The notes under the pieces are model-generated. The model had not been told where the DNA came from and did no database searches. It saw only the letters and a program-made list of their open reading frames with translations. Positions 1-12,236 of a DNA stretch of 60,000 nt are shown piece after piece. The stretch is from Chrysomallon squamiferum (taxonomy: Eukaryota; Mollusca; Gastropoda; Neomphalida; Peltospiridae). The position numbers and the translations under genes are program-made. The stretch's first letter is position 1. Every line of letters starts with the position of its first letter. The stretch lies in the NCBI GenBank assembly GCA_012295275.1, contig CM022679.1, forward strand, positions 29,922,654 to 29,982,653, written 5' to 3'.

Positions 1-157
1 CAGCCAAACGACATTTTGAAACCCAAACAGTGTTCCTTTTCATTGTTAGGTTGGCCAGGGTGCCAGTCAGTAAACTCGACTTCTGTGTCACTGGAATTCC
101 ATCGCCATTCGCCTGAAAAATCAGTGGCTCCAAACAACACTAAAACTGTGTTAAGAT
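1..157 (-). CDS. Gene 1 exon 4 (partial): CTLD second half
   Basis: Acceptor TTTTAG|ATCTTAAC. Encodes DLNTVLVLFGATDFSGEWRW and runs on through DWHPGQPNNEKEHC to FGW at the window edge. The calcium-site tripeptide is QPN. The terminal cysteines and stop are outside the window. Confidence 0.85.
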
Positions 158-1638
158 CTAAAATGAAAGATAAAGGAAAGACGCAATATTTTAAACTTGT
201 AGGATTCTAAAGTTATTAAGAGACGCATTTAACTGAAAGAAATAACAACAGCAACAACAACAGCAACTATATAAAAAAAACACACACACAAAGAAATAAA
301 AACAAATGAACAGACACCCTCCACAAGAATTAGAAGAAAAACAATAAGAACAATAATACGTTGAAGAAAACAACAGAAACAAGACCACAAGTAGTGGGAG
401 AGTAGTAGTAGTAAAAAGAAGAAAAAAAAGAAGAAAAAAAGAAAGAGAGAAGCTAAAAATAAGTACAATAAACGTACCAAAACATTAATAACAAAAACAA
501 AACAACAACAACAATAGTAGTAGTAGTAGTGGTAGTAGTAGTAACGATAATAGTAAAAAAAAAAGTAGTAGAAGACGAAGAAAAATAAAATAAAAAGAAG
601 AAGTAAAATAAAAAAAAGAAGAAGAAGAAGTAGCAGAAGGAAAAAACAGAAAAACATGTTTTTAAGAATAACAAAATGTTTCTGTGTAGTATCTCGTACC
701 TTTTATGACTTCTTTTATATACTTATTTTTCTCAGCAGACTGTATTTCCATCAACTGTCCACCTTCTTCTATACACGTGTTTCTAGCCTCCTCAAATGTT
801 GCTAAAGTTTCATGAATCTTGTAAAAGAAGGGGAAAGTAGAGGCCTTGGTATAACCAACATCCAGAGGTGATGTTTCTGATTAAATAAGTAAGTAAGTAA
901 GTAAGTTAGTAAGTAAGTAAATAAGTAAGTAAGTAAATAAATAAATATATAACAGCAACATTAATAAATGAGAGAAAAGTTCATGTAGAGATTTGAAAAT
1001 ACCCAGGTATCTATGAATAAAAATTACGATTGGTTTATACCATGAATACTTCTGGGATTAGTCAATACGATAGGACTAGCATCTATGGGGTTTAATAGAT
1101 ACGATAGGACAAGTATGTATGGGGTTTAGTCGATACGGGAAACCATAGCCATACCACTCGGATTACGGTAATAAAACAAATAAACAAAATTTAACGAAGA
1201 GCTCAACATATTTTTTTAAATGGTATTATATGTCGTTGGTTAAAGACAGCATATATTACGACGAAAAACAAAATATAGAGGTTAATCTTTCTACAGTTAG
1301 CAGACTACAGTCTTTTATATGCACTTTTCAGTAAACAGGAAAATAGATACCTCAACGATTAATATAACACAAACTACTACGACTGCCAAAGTAAATGTAA
1401 AAGAACATAAACAAAATGTAACTATGACGAAGATAGATAATCTCTTCTTTGTTTTAACGTTAAACAAGGATATTCTATGAAAGTGCGTTTCAGTACAAAT
1501 ATTTCTTTTCTGTACACTAAATACAGATAAACTATTAATACTTTTTATAATTTTAAAAATTATTAATATATTATTTGTATTTAGTAATCTTAAGACTATA
1601 TAGTCTCCATATAAAAAAGGGAAATATAAAGCAACTAC

Positions 1639-1670
<32 letters not shown>

Positions 1671-4577
1671 TGTGCATTAATAATTATAACAAGTAAATTA
1701 ACTGCCTTTAAATGTTGTCAGAAGTAAATAATTGTTTGTTTAGCTCTTTTATTTTATTCCGCTGTTTTCACTGACGTCCGCGCAGTTATAACATACACGT
1801 GCGGTAAAGAAAACTCGAGATCTGAAAAAAAAAAAAAAAAAATCTAGCGGCGTGCACTTGCATAACAGCGATTCCCTTAGATATAAACAAAGCTGGATTT
1901 GGTGAGATACTTTTCTGTGTTGTTAGGCGTGTATGCAGTGTAATCTGTGTCATTATCGGTGTATGTGTTTAATATATTTATAACAAGGACCACACGCAGG
2001 GGTGGGTGCGAGGGGGGAGTAAACACAGACCCGATGTTGAGCAGTGATTTCGTGGAACTGAAATTAAGACGTAACGTACACATGTAGGAATGTGCTGTAA
2101 TATAACATAATGTCGTTAATGGCGAACAGGATGATTGGACACACTGAGGCAAACATGAAGTAATAACCTCTCTTTGTGTATAACATTTGACATATTTTGA
2201 AGCAGCGAAACAGGTGGAGCTGTATGTTAAACAGTTAGTTTTAGCGAATTAAATATTCTATTAAGTATTTTATTTCAAGTTTTGTAAATCTAATATTAAT
2301 ACCTGTTTACATTGTTTTTTGGGTTTTTTTTAAATATTGATTCACTTGTGTTATTTTACCTGCACTGCAGTTTGTTGTTTTTCTATCAATTGTGCAGACT
2401 TCACCGGTTTTACATCTGTGATTCTCACATTGAAGAGCAAGCCGCTGAAATACAGAAATATCCGAAATTTTATTATTTCAGAAAAATAACATTTTGAAAT
2501 CAATATATGCTGAAGAAACTCTTCACAGTATGAATATTATATCAAATAAATTAACATTTTAATTGTTCTTTCTTTCATTTTTTTTTTTTTGTTTTTGTTT
2601 TTTTGTTACTCTTTCTAAATATCTTTTTGGTTCGCTGCAGGAAATTTAATAATTTCACCTTCCCGTAAACGGGAAACGTATTATTATCACGAATATGTGT
2701 TGCTGGATCTGAAACACAAGGTGTATTGCACAACAGAAGTACTTTGATACAGTGCTGCGCATGTGGAAAGCTGAAGAAAATTTACTCAGTAAACACGGAA
2801 ATCCTGCTTACAAAGTTCAGCCTGCGTTACACCAGCACATTCAGTCACAGACCCCAGCACATTCAGTCACAGACCCCAGCCAGGTATTTCAGAAACTTAA
2901 TGAGACATCAAACGCACTTCTTGTCATTTCGGAGAAGACAGATAAAACAGAAGGTATTGAGAAGCGATTAAAAGCTATTCAAACAAAATTTATTTGCATG
3001 AGAGTGACAAGAACATTTCTGAGTGAAGCAAAATGAATACGTTTTTCAGACGCTAGCTTTGAATACCGAATAGGGACAGCTGTCGACATGATTACTGAAG
3101 GTAGACGATAGTACCCAGATACTGAAACACAAAACAGAAACAATGCACCGAAAATTCGCAGACCATTAATGGTAATCCAAACAAGCGTACCTGCAGTTAA
3201 TCCTCACGTACTGAAGAGCGAGCCTAGGACAAACTGAGGATCAACGCTGGCGATAATCGATTGAAATATCGAACCATTATTGTTACACAGATAAATTAAA
3301 AACTTCTGAGTCCAGACTTTACCACATATATAGAAAGAAAGTAAAAATTCACTAAAAGCCCTATATACAAATATACAAAACTATACAAGATGAAATACTT
3401 ATATGTGTTGAAAAAACAAAAACCCAACAACAACAACAACAATAATAAAAAAAAAAAAAAAAAAAAGAAGAAGAAAAAACAAGAAGGTTTCTGGTATGGA
3501 CAATATAACTGAGGAATATATTATACACATTGTTGATTATTTTATACATGTACATGTCAAACTTTTTTATTTCATATCTTGATATTATTTTTCACAGATT
3601 TACAAAGATAAGCAGCATATTATGAAACAAGCACTATGTATTTCAATCGACGACAATGAAGATGTGATAATATTTTATCCAGTGACAACTGAAATTATTC
3701 TGGAAAATTTGTCAAAAGTTTTAATAATTATGTAATCAGTTTATGAAATTAATATTCACTCATTAAATGGAGAACATGAACATAATCAAGTATATATTAC
3801 TGTCAAAGTAAGAGTGATTATTTACTGGGATCTCTTAATAACTACCTATCATTACTTGTATTCAAACTACCACTGAATAATGTTAACAAGTCGATATTAG
3901 ATGTTAAATTTGTCAGAGTAATGGTATCAGCAGAACGTCTTTGTTACAATCTGATATTAACACAAGCTTCATAGATCACTACTTCAACTTATACATTATT
4001 TTGAAATACTGATAATATTTCAATATCATGCACAGAAAACTCAGGTTCCCATTGTTTTCGTATAGACTTTCAAAACATAATCTGCCTATTGAAACGGGCA
4101 GAGGTTAAAAAACATCCTATTTTGAGACAGAACATATTCATTGTTTAATACATATGATATAAGATGAGTTTCATTATTTATTTACATCTACGTTTTACAG
4201 AAAACGAAGAAATCGATACCTACCCTTTTCCTCTCAGTCTAAGGCAAGTTTAGTTTTATAGATTATTTATCTCTAAAAAAAAGCTGTTGTCGTTAGAAAA
4301 CTTTCCATATTTGGAAACTTCATCATGATTGCACTGGCTAACATTGTACATATTTTTATTACACTATTTTAAATCCACCATCTTGTTTAAATTATATTAA
4401 CCTTTGTATGAAAATATTCTCATAAGCCGTAGACTATGGCCTGAGTGCAGGAAAATTAAGTTCAGGAGATATTTTTATTTTTAAGTTATTTCTCTTTTAT
4501 TAAATAAATAAAGATTGAAAATTAAAACCTTTGTAATATATTTAGCAAAACAATTTGTGTTTATATCGGCACACACA

Positions 4578-4613
<36 letters not shown>

Positions 4614-5042
4614 ACACACACATTTACACACACAAAAATACATATTGTCAATCCCATATATAAATTTTGTAACATACATATATAGTTCGTTATTATTCAA
4701 TCTGTAAACACAAATAACTTTACATACCTTTGGCCAGTTCTGTATTTCCGAGTAAATACTTCCATTTTTGAACAGCAAATTGCCGTTACTTTCCTGGTTT
4801 AGTTCACAAATGTTCGTGGTAATGTCGAAGTTGATGCTCTGACATCTTCTTCTGAACAGACATTGCTGAACACATCGTAGTAGTCCGAAGTCTCTGAACA
4901 CAAGAAACGTGCTTGAAGATGCAGTGTTGTATTGAAAGTGCTCACTGAAGTTGTCGTAGTTGGTACAAAGAGGACAGTGGCACCAAGTTAATATAAAGAG
5001 ATGAAGAATTAGAACTCCAAGAAACAAAGTTTTGAAAAACAT
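1..5042 (-). CDS. Gene 1: secreted PAN/EGF-like/C-type lectin, 3' end cut by window
   Basis: Four-exon gene read from 5042 down to the window edge. Exon 1 encodes a hydrophobic signal peptide (MFFKTLFLGVLILHLF) and a PAN/apple domain with the cysteine core RCVQQCLFRRRCQSINFD. Exon 2 encodes a four-cysteine EGF-like module, exons 3 and 4 a split C-type lectin domain. All visible splice sites are GT/AG with phases 0, 1, 1, as in the other eight copies. The reading frame is open throughout; the last part of the CTLD and the stop lie left of the window. The sugar-site tripeptide is QPN. Intron 1 carries an unexplained ORF (2721-3036) and intron 2 a block shared with genes 4 and 6. The product is presumably a secreted, calcium-dependent glycan-binding protein; function is inferred from domains only. 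Confidence 0.85.
158..699 (-). repeat. Gene 1 intron 3: trinucleotide-rich tract
   Basis: Mostly AAC, AGT and AAG trinucleotide-type simple sequence at about 241-650. Long reading frames across it (poly-Phe/Tyr/Leu on the minus strand) are low-complexity artefacts. No gene seen. Confidence 0.8.
700..876 (-). CDS. Gene 1 exon 3: CTLD first half
   Basis: 177 bp, phase 1 to 1, acceptor TTTAATCAG|AA, donor AAAAG|GTACGA. Encodes SPLDVGYTKASTFPFFYK, then the helix-2 region with the first conserved CTLD cysteine (EEARNTCIEEGGQLMEIQS). Confidence 0.87.
881..950. repeat. GTAA/ATAA tetranucleotide array beside exon 3 acceptor
   Basis: Tandem AAGT/AAAT units start right at the acceptor of gene 1 exon 3. 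Similar AAAT/GAAT arrays sit at the same place in gene 2 (9625-9682), gene 3 (about 13488-13515) and gene 4 (about 22400-22430), so the array predates these duplications. Confidence 0.85.
1040..1170. repeat. Degenerate 36-bp-type intronic repeat (TTTAGTCGATACGGGATACG-like)
   Basis: Several imperfect units of the form GGTTTAGTCGATACGGGA...ACGAT. The same degenerate unit is at 7540-7740, 9740-9940, 13600-14000 and, inverted, about 22245-22310. Confidence 0.6.
2050..2210 (-). other. Intron-2 block shared with genes 4 and 6
   Basis: The minus-strand sequence matches 21898-22050 (gene 4) and 32618-32770 (gene 6) almost base for base over about 120 bp. It could be an old intronic repeat, a regulatory block or an unused exon. 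One frame is open in all three copies and reads like a hydrophobic segment (FKICQMLYTKRGYYFMFASV...). Confidence 0.55.
2360..2444 (-). CDS. Gene 1 exon 2: EGF-like four-cysteine module
   Basis: 85 bp, acceptor ATTTCAG|CGG, donor GCAG|GTAAAA. Encodes RLALQCENHRCKTGEVC followed by TIDRKTTNCSAG. Spacing C-x3-C-x6-C-x8-C is kept in every copy. Ends in phase 1. Confidence 0.85.
2721..3036 (+). pseudogene. Unidentified ORF inside gene 1 intron 1, on the opposite strand
   Basis: Open plus-strand frame reading QQKYFDTVLRMWKAEENLL, later SQVFQKLNETSNALLVISEK and ending LSEAK-stop. It is hydrophilic with normal-looking composition, unlike the simple-sequence ORFs nearby. There is no ATG at the start. 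A direct 22-bp tandem duplication (about 2832-2876) lies inside it. The left side resembles the matching introns of genes 2 and 3 up to about 2720 and then departs, so this looks inserted. I do not recognise the family; a gene fragment or transposon remnant is possible. Confidence 0.35.
4571..4612. repeat. (AC)n microsatellite in gene 1 intron 1
   Basis: About 20 AC units, near-perfect. Confidence 0.95.
4728..5042 (-). CDS. Gene 1 exon 1: signal peptide + PAN/apple
   Basis: 105 codons from ATG at 5042. Mature part begins near CHCPLCTNYDNFSE. Donor is CCAAAG|GTATGT at 4728/4727, phase 0. The first ATG after an AAAT/AAATG-rich leader is chosen because it opens directly into the hydrophobic segment, as in genes 3, 4 and 6. 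Confidence 0.88.
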
Positions 5043-6302
5043 GTCTGAAGAGACTTCTAGCTTTGGATCGAAACTTGAGCAATAATAATTTGAATGTGAA
5101 AAAAAAAAAAAAAAAAAAAATGAAATGAAATGAAATGAAATAAAATAAAATAAAATAAAATAAAATAAAATGATAATAATTTTTCAAAAAGTGAATAAAA
5201 ATTCGTTTTAATAAAGACGATTGTAAAAACTGAAATAACTGATCTTCAACTATTCTCAAGAGAACAAGAATCGTGAAGAAAAACGTTTTAACGATACTAG
5301 TCCTATAACAGATCTTTCTTTGAGTTATTTTACAGTCACGTGACTCTGTTACGGTAATCTGTTATCTGTTAGCGTATAACACTAAATTAACTGTCTGCAG
5401 AAATATTTCACTTATTGATCTAACAGCATGTATCAGAAGTGAAGTTTTTGTATTTGCTGAAAATTAGTTTTTCAAGGCAAGATGGTTGTATCGATAAGTA
5501 ATGTCGATTCTTTCACTGCTACTGTGAAAGTAATCCAGTGAGTATTGATTGCTTAATGACTTTATGGATTTTGTATGTAACCAAAGTCTTTTCATTAGAG
5601 ATTAATAACAAGACAAACGTGAAAAAATGTGCAGAAAAGATGAATTTTTGTTGATCTTCTCTTGTCATTTTAAAACTAAACAGATAAAATTACTGGAAAT
5701 CAGTTTTATACAGAAATTTTCAGTAGGAAACAAATAGTGTATTAGATGATTTTCAAGAACATTTATTTCTAAATTACTTCAGTGAGTTTTATTTTCGGAC
5801 ACATAGTTTTTGTATTATGACATTTTTGACAAATTAAATTATAATATTCTGTTTGCCTTACGCGTATTCTGTTTCAGTATTGACGAATAATATTTGTTTG
5901 ATTTTCGTACGAAACAATAAATATTTTTATAAATAATTAATGCTGATATTGATTTGGCTTAATAAGTAAAGAAATTAACAAATAATATATGTTGTGTTTA
6001 TGTGTGTAACAATGAGAAAGGTTCCGAGTAGTTATAGATTTTAACTGACAAACAATAAATACTAAAGTTACATCAGACAATTACTTTTTAAAATATATAG
6101 TGAGAGAGAACAACAAGATAAATAGGCTTATATAACATAGGAAAACGATCGTTTCATGGTAATTGATGTCATATCATTGATAGCTAAATATGACTGGAAT
6201 GAAGTTGAGTTTGGTTCATTATTATCTTTACGTAATTATTTTTAATAAGACTTAGATAAAAGCAGTCGTGTCCTGGTATTGTCATATCATTTTAATTTTT
6301 AC

Positions 6303-6304
<2 letters not shown>

Positions 6305-6360
<56 letters not shown>

Positions 6361-6415
6361 TGATAATAATGATAATGATAATAATGATAATAATAATAAT
6401 GATGGTAATAATAAA
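6305..6415. repeat. (TAA)n microsatellite with ATG variants
   Basis: Trinucleotide array grading from TAA into TGA/ATG units. The poly-Ile ORF across it is an artefact. Confidence 0.95.
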
Positions 6416-6606
6416 TAAAGAAATAAAAACATTAAATCGTATCGGAGTGTTATTGCAGAGGAGAAGTGGAACTGAAACTAGTCAGATTGCTCAGTAAACA
6501 AATAGATGGGTGTCATTTATAAAAACATTATTAACACAAGACATTACAGGCAGTCAAACGTTTAATTTTATTTTTAAAAATGCATTACATTTAGTCAAAT
6601 AGCTTA

Positions 6607-6608
<2 letters not shown>

Positions 6609-6685
<77 letters not shown>
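6609..6685. repeat. (AT)n microsatellite
   Basis: About 38 uninterrupted TA units. Confidence 0.97.
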
Positions 6686-6691
<6 letters not shown>

Positions 6692-8778
6692 AAAACATTA
6701 CAGGTAATCAAGTAGGTTGGTTTTATAAAGAACAAAAACAACAACAACAACGACAAAAAAAACTCAATAAATAAATAAAAATTAAAATAAAATAAAATAA
6801 ACATTGCAGTTAAATTATCTACAGTTTTCTTATACATGTAATCTTGATCCAGCAGATTTCAGAGTCCAAAGTAAGATTCATTCCTGTGTAAGATTCATTC
6901 CTAAGATTCATTTGCTCAGTTCCTATTTTATTTAGATTTGTCATCAAGAACAGTTATCACGATAACACCTGGGCATCTTTTATCATCTTCACGTTTTTGA
7001 AGTAATAGAATAGTCCCAGAATTAACCTGATGCTGCCGAATGCTTCCCATTTGAGTTTCGTTAGCTTAGTATTAGTTTACAATAATAATATATCAAGATG
7101 AACATATTAGAAATATGTGTGTGTGTGCATATTTGTGTGTGTATCTATTGCTGCTACAAATATGAAAAAACAAATAATTGGCCTACTAGTAAGAAGAAAA
7201 TGATCAAAAATATTTTAGTTTAGTTATAAGATACAACAGCAGATAAATGAAATCAGTTTCTTGCATTAATAGTAATTCCGTTTCCATCAAAAAAAAAAAG
7301 AGTACTTAAGTCATACACATTATTCTTTTGATAGTCGAATAATTATTTCCCGCAGGAGTATCGTCACAGTAATTCGTTTTATTATTAAGGTATTTGGCAA
7401 ATAAATGAAAAGTTTTTAGAATATTTATAATCATTCCATTTCAATAAACGGTTATAACGGGTTTTGTTATATACGGAGATACGATGTGTATGTGTGGTTC
7501 TTACTCGACACAGGGATACAATGAGGTTTTAGCCGATGCTGGATACAATAAGTACCTAATAGTCGATATCGGAATACGATGAGTTATTACGGAATTTGAT
7601 CAACGAGTATGTGTTGGTTTCAGTAGACATGGCATACCATGATACGATGAGTACTCATAGGTTTTAGTCCGATGGGGATTCAATGAGCAGGTCTTGGTTT
7701 TAGTAGATACTGGATACTTTGAGAATCTACGGGTACGGTATACGCTGTCAGTGCCTACAAATAACTAAATATAGGATTGGGAAACCAGGAAGTGTCCCCC
7801 CACTTCCAAGGTGGAACATAGATAAGAATCCCCTATAAACATGAAAGATGAAGAAAAATAAATAAAACGTTAAAAATCAGACAACAGGAAAGCAGACCCC
7901 ACCTTTTAAACATGAAAGTTTAAATCAATCAACCAGATAACTTTGATACAATGCCCTTTGATATTTACATCATGAAAAAAAACATTATATTACCCCCCTT
8001 TGATATGGTACCAAGTCCAACAAACACGCTCAGAGATAAATTCTAAATAAAAATTATCAATTATTTTTCGATTCTCTTGGCAGGAAAACAAAAAGTACTG
8101 TTGGGTAGGATCCTGGATAAAATAAAAAAAATAAAAATTAAAAATCAGTTATTGTGACAAAAGGTGAATGTAGGGTGTATATAAACAAAACTTAAAACGC
8201 AGAGACATACATTTGACACAGTCGTCCGAATTTGGACAATAGTCGATGAATCGAATTTAATAAAGATTCGAGACAGAATTAATGAATTTAAATAAAAACA
8301 ATTACAAAAGCCAAAAGTCAGGGCCAGAGGTGAACAACAATGCACTTACTACTTTGAAAATGTAGGAAAAAAAAAAAAAAAAGCTGACAATAAATTGATG
8401 AACTAATTTCTGAAAATAGTAAATAAATAACTAAAAAAATATATATATATATTTAAAAGACTACAATTTATTACAACAACAGTCATACACATCGGAAACA
8501 ACCGATGTTATAGCACAAGAAGTAAATCATGTTTAAAAAAAACAAATGTCATTGACAATGATAGAGACAGATCAGAAGGAGAAAAAAATCTTGATGAAGC
8601 AAACAATGCAGTTAAATAATGTGATAGACTGACAGCAAAATTTTATCAAGTATTTTTCAGTTTAACTCGTAAAGATTTAATTCTTTTAGTAAACAAAGGC
8701 TTTCTGTAGGGGAGTACTTACCATTTCGATGAGTCGGGGAATTATTGTTTTAATTTGAAAAGAAAATGATCTAAGTAT

Positions 8779-8784
8779 TTTATT
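8779..8784 (-). terminator. Gene 2 polyadenylation signal AATAAA
   Basis: TTTATT on the plus strand, about 120 bp past the stop. The same signal in the same context occurs at 12577 (gene 3), 23347 (gene 4) and 33942 (gene 6). Confidence 0.6.
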
Positions 8785-8905
8785 CTATATAAAAATAAAT
8801 GAAAATGTTTTCTGTCATTTATAACAATTCAGTCTCCGCTTGTACCCTATACAATTTTCTTCTTCTTATTATTATTTTTTATTTTGTTTCCACCTTTTAA
8901 AGGAA

Positions 8906-9138
8906 TTAGGTCTGTTCATAAGATATTTCACAAATAGACGAAAACTTTTTATAGCAGTGACAATCATTCCATTTCCAGTCAAACGGCTTTCTAAAAGCTG
9001 TACAATACTGGTTGCCCTTTTTATTGTTAGGTTGGCCAGGGTGCCAGTCAGTAAACACTACTTCTGTGTTACTGGAATTCCATCGCCATTCGCCTGAAAA
9101 ATGAGTGGCCCCAAAGAACACCTGAACTGTGTTAAGAT
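8906..9138 (-). CDS. Gene 2 exon 4: CTLD second half and stop
   Basis: 233 bp. Contains FFGATHFSGEWRW, TDWHPGQPNN, the second CTLD cysteine (NQYC), WKWNDCHC and the terminal SSICEISYEQT. All four canonical CTLD cysteines plus one extra (CHC) are present. Confidence 0.9.
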
Positions 9139-11161
9139 CTAAAATAAACAAATAAAGGAAAAAGTTAATAGTTTAAACTTGCATCATTTGAAAGTGCACT
9201 AGTGATAAAGTACTTGTAGCAGGTAACATAGTTTAATTTAAATTCTGTTAAGTATTAAATTGAGTAAATAAAGAACAAAACAACAACAATACTAGAAGCG
9301 ACACTGGTAATAGTAATAAAAACAACAACAACAGCAATAATAATAATAAGAAGAAGAAGAAGAAGAAGATGAAGAAGGAAACGAAGAAAAAAGGAAGAAG
9401 ACAGTTAAAGTTTTTGACAATAACAAACTGTTTCTTCTCGTACCTTTGATGACTTCTTTTATGTAATTATTTTTCTCAGCAGATTGTATTTCCATCAACT
9501 GTCCCCCTTCTTCTATACACGTGTTTTTAGCCTCCTCAAACGTGGTTAAAGTTTCATGAATCTTGTAAAAGAAGGGGAAAGTAGAGGCCTTGGTGTATCC
9601 AACATCCAGAGGTGATGTTTCTGATTGAATGAATGAATGAATCAATTAATCAATAAATAAATAAATAAATAAATAAATAAATATGTAGTAGTAGTAATAC
9701 TGCTCGTTAGATTTGAAAGTATCCACATGTCTTCGCCTTATAGATACGAACAGTATACGTATGGGTTTTAATCAGTATGAGAAACTTTGAACATTTCTCG
9801 GGTTTTGATTCGTTACGGAATACGATGAGTTCTTTTGGCTTTTAGTCGATATGGGATAAAATGGGTTTTAGTCGATTCTAGTTACGATGAATACTTTTGA
9901 AGTTTGGTTGATATGGGATTCAGTGAGTAGCTATGGGATTTACCTTCCAAAAACAAGGAAAATAGACATGACTGGGACTGAAAAAACATAAAATTGTTTA
10001 ATGCCTTGTTTCGTACAATAAAAAAATGTATAAAGCTCATTAAATCCGAAATTTATATATTCACAAGATGTTGTTACAAACTGACATACAGGTAGACAGA
10101 AAGGTGGATATATTTGTTGAATTATTAATTTGGGGTAATTAAACATTCATTACTCTTGACAAACAGTTTATATACAGTTTTGTACGGCTAATTTTAGCAA
10201 ATGCTTCATGTTTTTAAATACTGATTTACTTGTATTACTGTACCTGTACTGCAGTCTGTTGTTTGTCTAACAATTGTACAGACTGTGCCGTTTGGACAAC
10301 TGTGATTCTCACACTGAAGGGCAAGTCGCTGAAATAAAGAAATATCAGAAATTTTATTATTTCCGTACAATAACATTCTAATGTCAAACAAAATCTTCAT
10401 AATCTGAAAATGATATATCAAATAACTGACTCATGTTGTAGTTTTTTTCCTTTCTTCATACTGTTACTAAATATCATTTCGATTAGCAGCAGATTTTTTC
10501 AATTGTACCTTCCCGTAAACAGGAAACGTGTTATTATCGAGACCTTTTATCACTTTTTGTGAAATACAAGATCAAAACATTAATGGTCCAACGAATGCAG
10601 TTTGGATGTGTATGTTAATGTTTATTAAATAGAAAAAAAAGATTTAAAATAATACGCACACAATCTTTATACGTACAAATATACACACACATACAAACAT
10701 AGAGACATATACACAGGTACACACATTACGCACACAGAATAAACCCTTAAATTTATTTACATTCTAATCCATATAATAAATTTATGCCCCACACCTAGAA
10801 CATTCACATATAATTTTATGTATAGAACAACCCTAATTTGCATACCTTCGGCCAGTTCTGTATTTCTGAGTAAATACTTCCATTTCTAAATAGCAGACTG
10901 CCGTTACTTTCCTGGTTTAGGTCACAAATGTTCGTGCTAATGTCAAAGTTGATGCTCTGACATCTTCTTCTGAACAGACATTGCTGAACACATCGTAGTA
11001 GTCCGAAGTCTTTGAACACAAGAAACGTGCTCGAAGAACCAGAGTTGTTTTGAAGGAGATCACTGAAGTTGTCGTAGTTTGTACACACAGGACAGTGGCA
11101 CGAAGTTAATCCAAAGAGATGAAGAATTAGAACTCCAAGAAACAAGATTTTTGAAAAACAT
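8906..11161 (-). CDS. Gene 2: PAN/EGF-like/C-type lectin with signal-peptide frameshift
   Basis: Complete four-exon copy with exons 316, 85, 177 and 233 bp and introns much shorter than in gene 1. All GT/AG borders and phases are intact and the PAN, EGF-like and CTLD parts read open to TAA at 8908-8906. The expected ATG (11161) is followed by an extra base near the AAAAATC run, so this ATG runs out of frame with the PAN domain. The PAN frame is open further upstream to an ATG at 11274, but that adds a long leader encoded largely by AAATG-type simple repeat, unlike the other copies. So it is either a young pseudogene, a gene using an odd start, or an assembly error. The tripeptide is QPN, with WND before the third CTLD cysteine. 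Confidence 0.75.
9444..9620 (-). CDS. Gene 2 exon 3: CTLD first half
   Basis: 177 bp, SPLDVGYTKASTFPFFYK, EEAKNTCIEEGGQLMEIQS; acceptor preceded by GAAT-type repeats, donor AAAG|GTACGA. Confidence 0.88.
10244..10328 (-). CDS. Gene 2 exon 2: EGF-like module
   Basis: 85 bp, RLALQCENHSCPNGTVC then TIVRQTTDCSTG; acceptor TTTCAG|CGA, donor ACAG|GTACAG. Confidence 0.87.
10846..11161 (-). CDS. Gene 2 exon 1: signal peptide (shifted) + PAN/apple
   Basis: 316 bp against 315 in gene 1. Encodes CHCPVCTNYDNFSDLLQ and the RCVQQCLFRRRCQSINFD core. Donor GCCGAAG|GTATGC. Confidence 0.78.
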
Positions 11162-12196
11162 GTCTGAAGAGACTTCTGGCTTTGGCTCGACAATTGAGGA
11201 ATAACAGTTTGAAAGCGAAACAAAATAAAATGAAATGAAATGAAATAAAATAAAGTATAATAATAACAAAACAAATGAATACAAAATTCGTGTTAATAAA
11301 GATTGAAGGTTGAGAACTGAAACAATTTATCTTACTTTAAATATTCACAAGCGATCAAAACGTTTTTAACTATACTTGTCCTAGACCAGACTCTGGAACG
11401 ATAACTTGTTAACCATTAACGTATAACAATAAAGTAATTATCTGATTAAATAAAAGGATACATTAGTAGTGAATCTTTTATATTTGGTGAAAATAGTTTG
11501 ATGTTGTGGAACCGTCAGAAATCGTTGTAGCTCTTTCGAACAAATATTTTTGTAAAGCCGGATGATTGTATTAATAAGCAATGTGGATTCATTCAATTTG
11601 CTAATAGGAAGTTTAATCCGTGAACTATTGTTTATCGGTTGTTGTTTTTGTTTTGTTTATTATGTATGTAGTCAATGTCTTTTCATTAGAGATTAATAAC
11701 ATGACAAACGTCAAGAAATGTAAAGAAAAGAGAAATATATGCTGATCTTCTCTTGTCATTTTAAAACTAAACAGATAAAATTACTGGAAATCAGTTCTAT
11801 ACAGAAATTCTCGATAGGAAACAAATAGTATACTAAATGATTTGCAAGAGCTTTCGTTTGTAAATTGAATCAATGAGTTTTATTTTCGGACACATCGTTT
11901 CTGGATTATAACATTTTTGATAAATTAAATTATAATATTCTGTTTGTCTTACGCGTACTTAAATTGGGTATTGATGAATAATATTTGTTTCCTTATTTTA
12001 TTAAAGCGGTTTTAATTCCAAAATACTATATTTTATAAATATTTAATTTCCTCTTCTAAACCCATCTTTACTCAATAATTATTAATGCTGATATTGATTA
12101 GGCTGACTTAATAATAATAATAATAATGATGATGATGATGATGATGATGATATAAATAATAATAATAATAACAACAACAACAACAACAACAACAAC

Positions 12197-12236
<40 letters not shown>

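Larger units (their letters stand above)
5043..8778. other. Intergenic region between gene 1 (5' side) and gene 2 (3' side)
   Basis: 5100-5172 holds poly-A and AAATG/AAAAT repeats just upstream of gene 1. 5640-6060 is homologous to 11720-12100 upstream of gene 2, so the duplicated unit includes upstream DNA. (TAA)n at about 6305-6410, (AT)n at about 6609-6685. 7540-7740 holds degenerate 36-bp-type units. 7770-8130 is non-simple sequence of unknown origin. 8460-8740 matches the 3' flanks of genes 3, 4 and 6. No convincing gene. Confidence 0.7.

Noticed and set aside
191-674. Long minus-strand ORFs of Phe/Tyr/Leu/Thr
   Set aside because: They follow trinucleotide simple sequence in gene 1 intron 3 and have no domain-like composition.
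8145-8345. 66-codon minus-strand ORF as a transposon remnant
   Set aside because: No reverse transcriptase or transposase motif; composition fits random AT-rich DNA.
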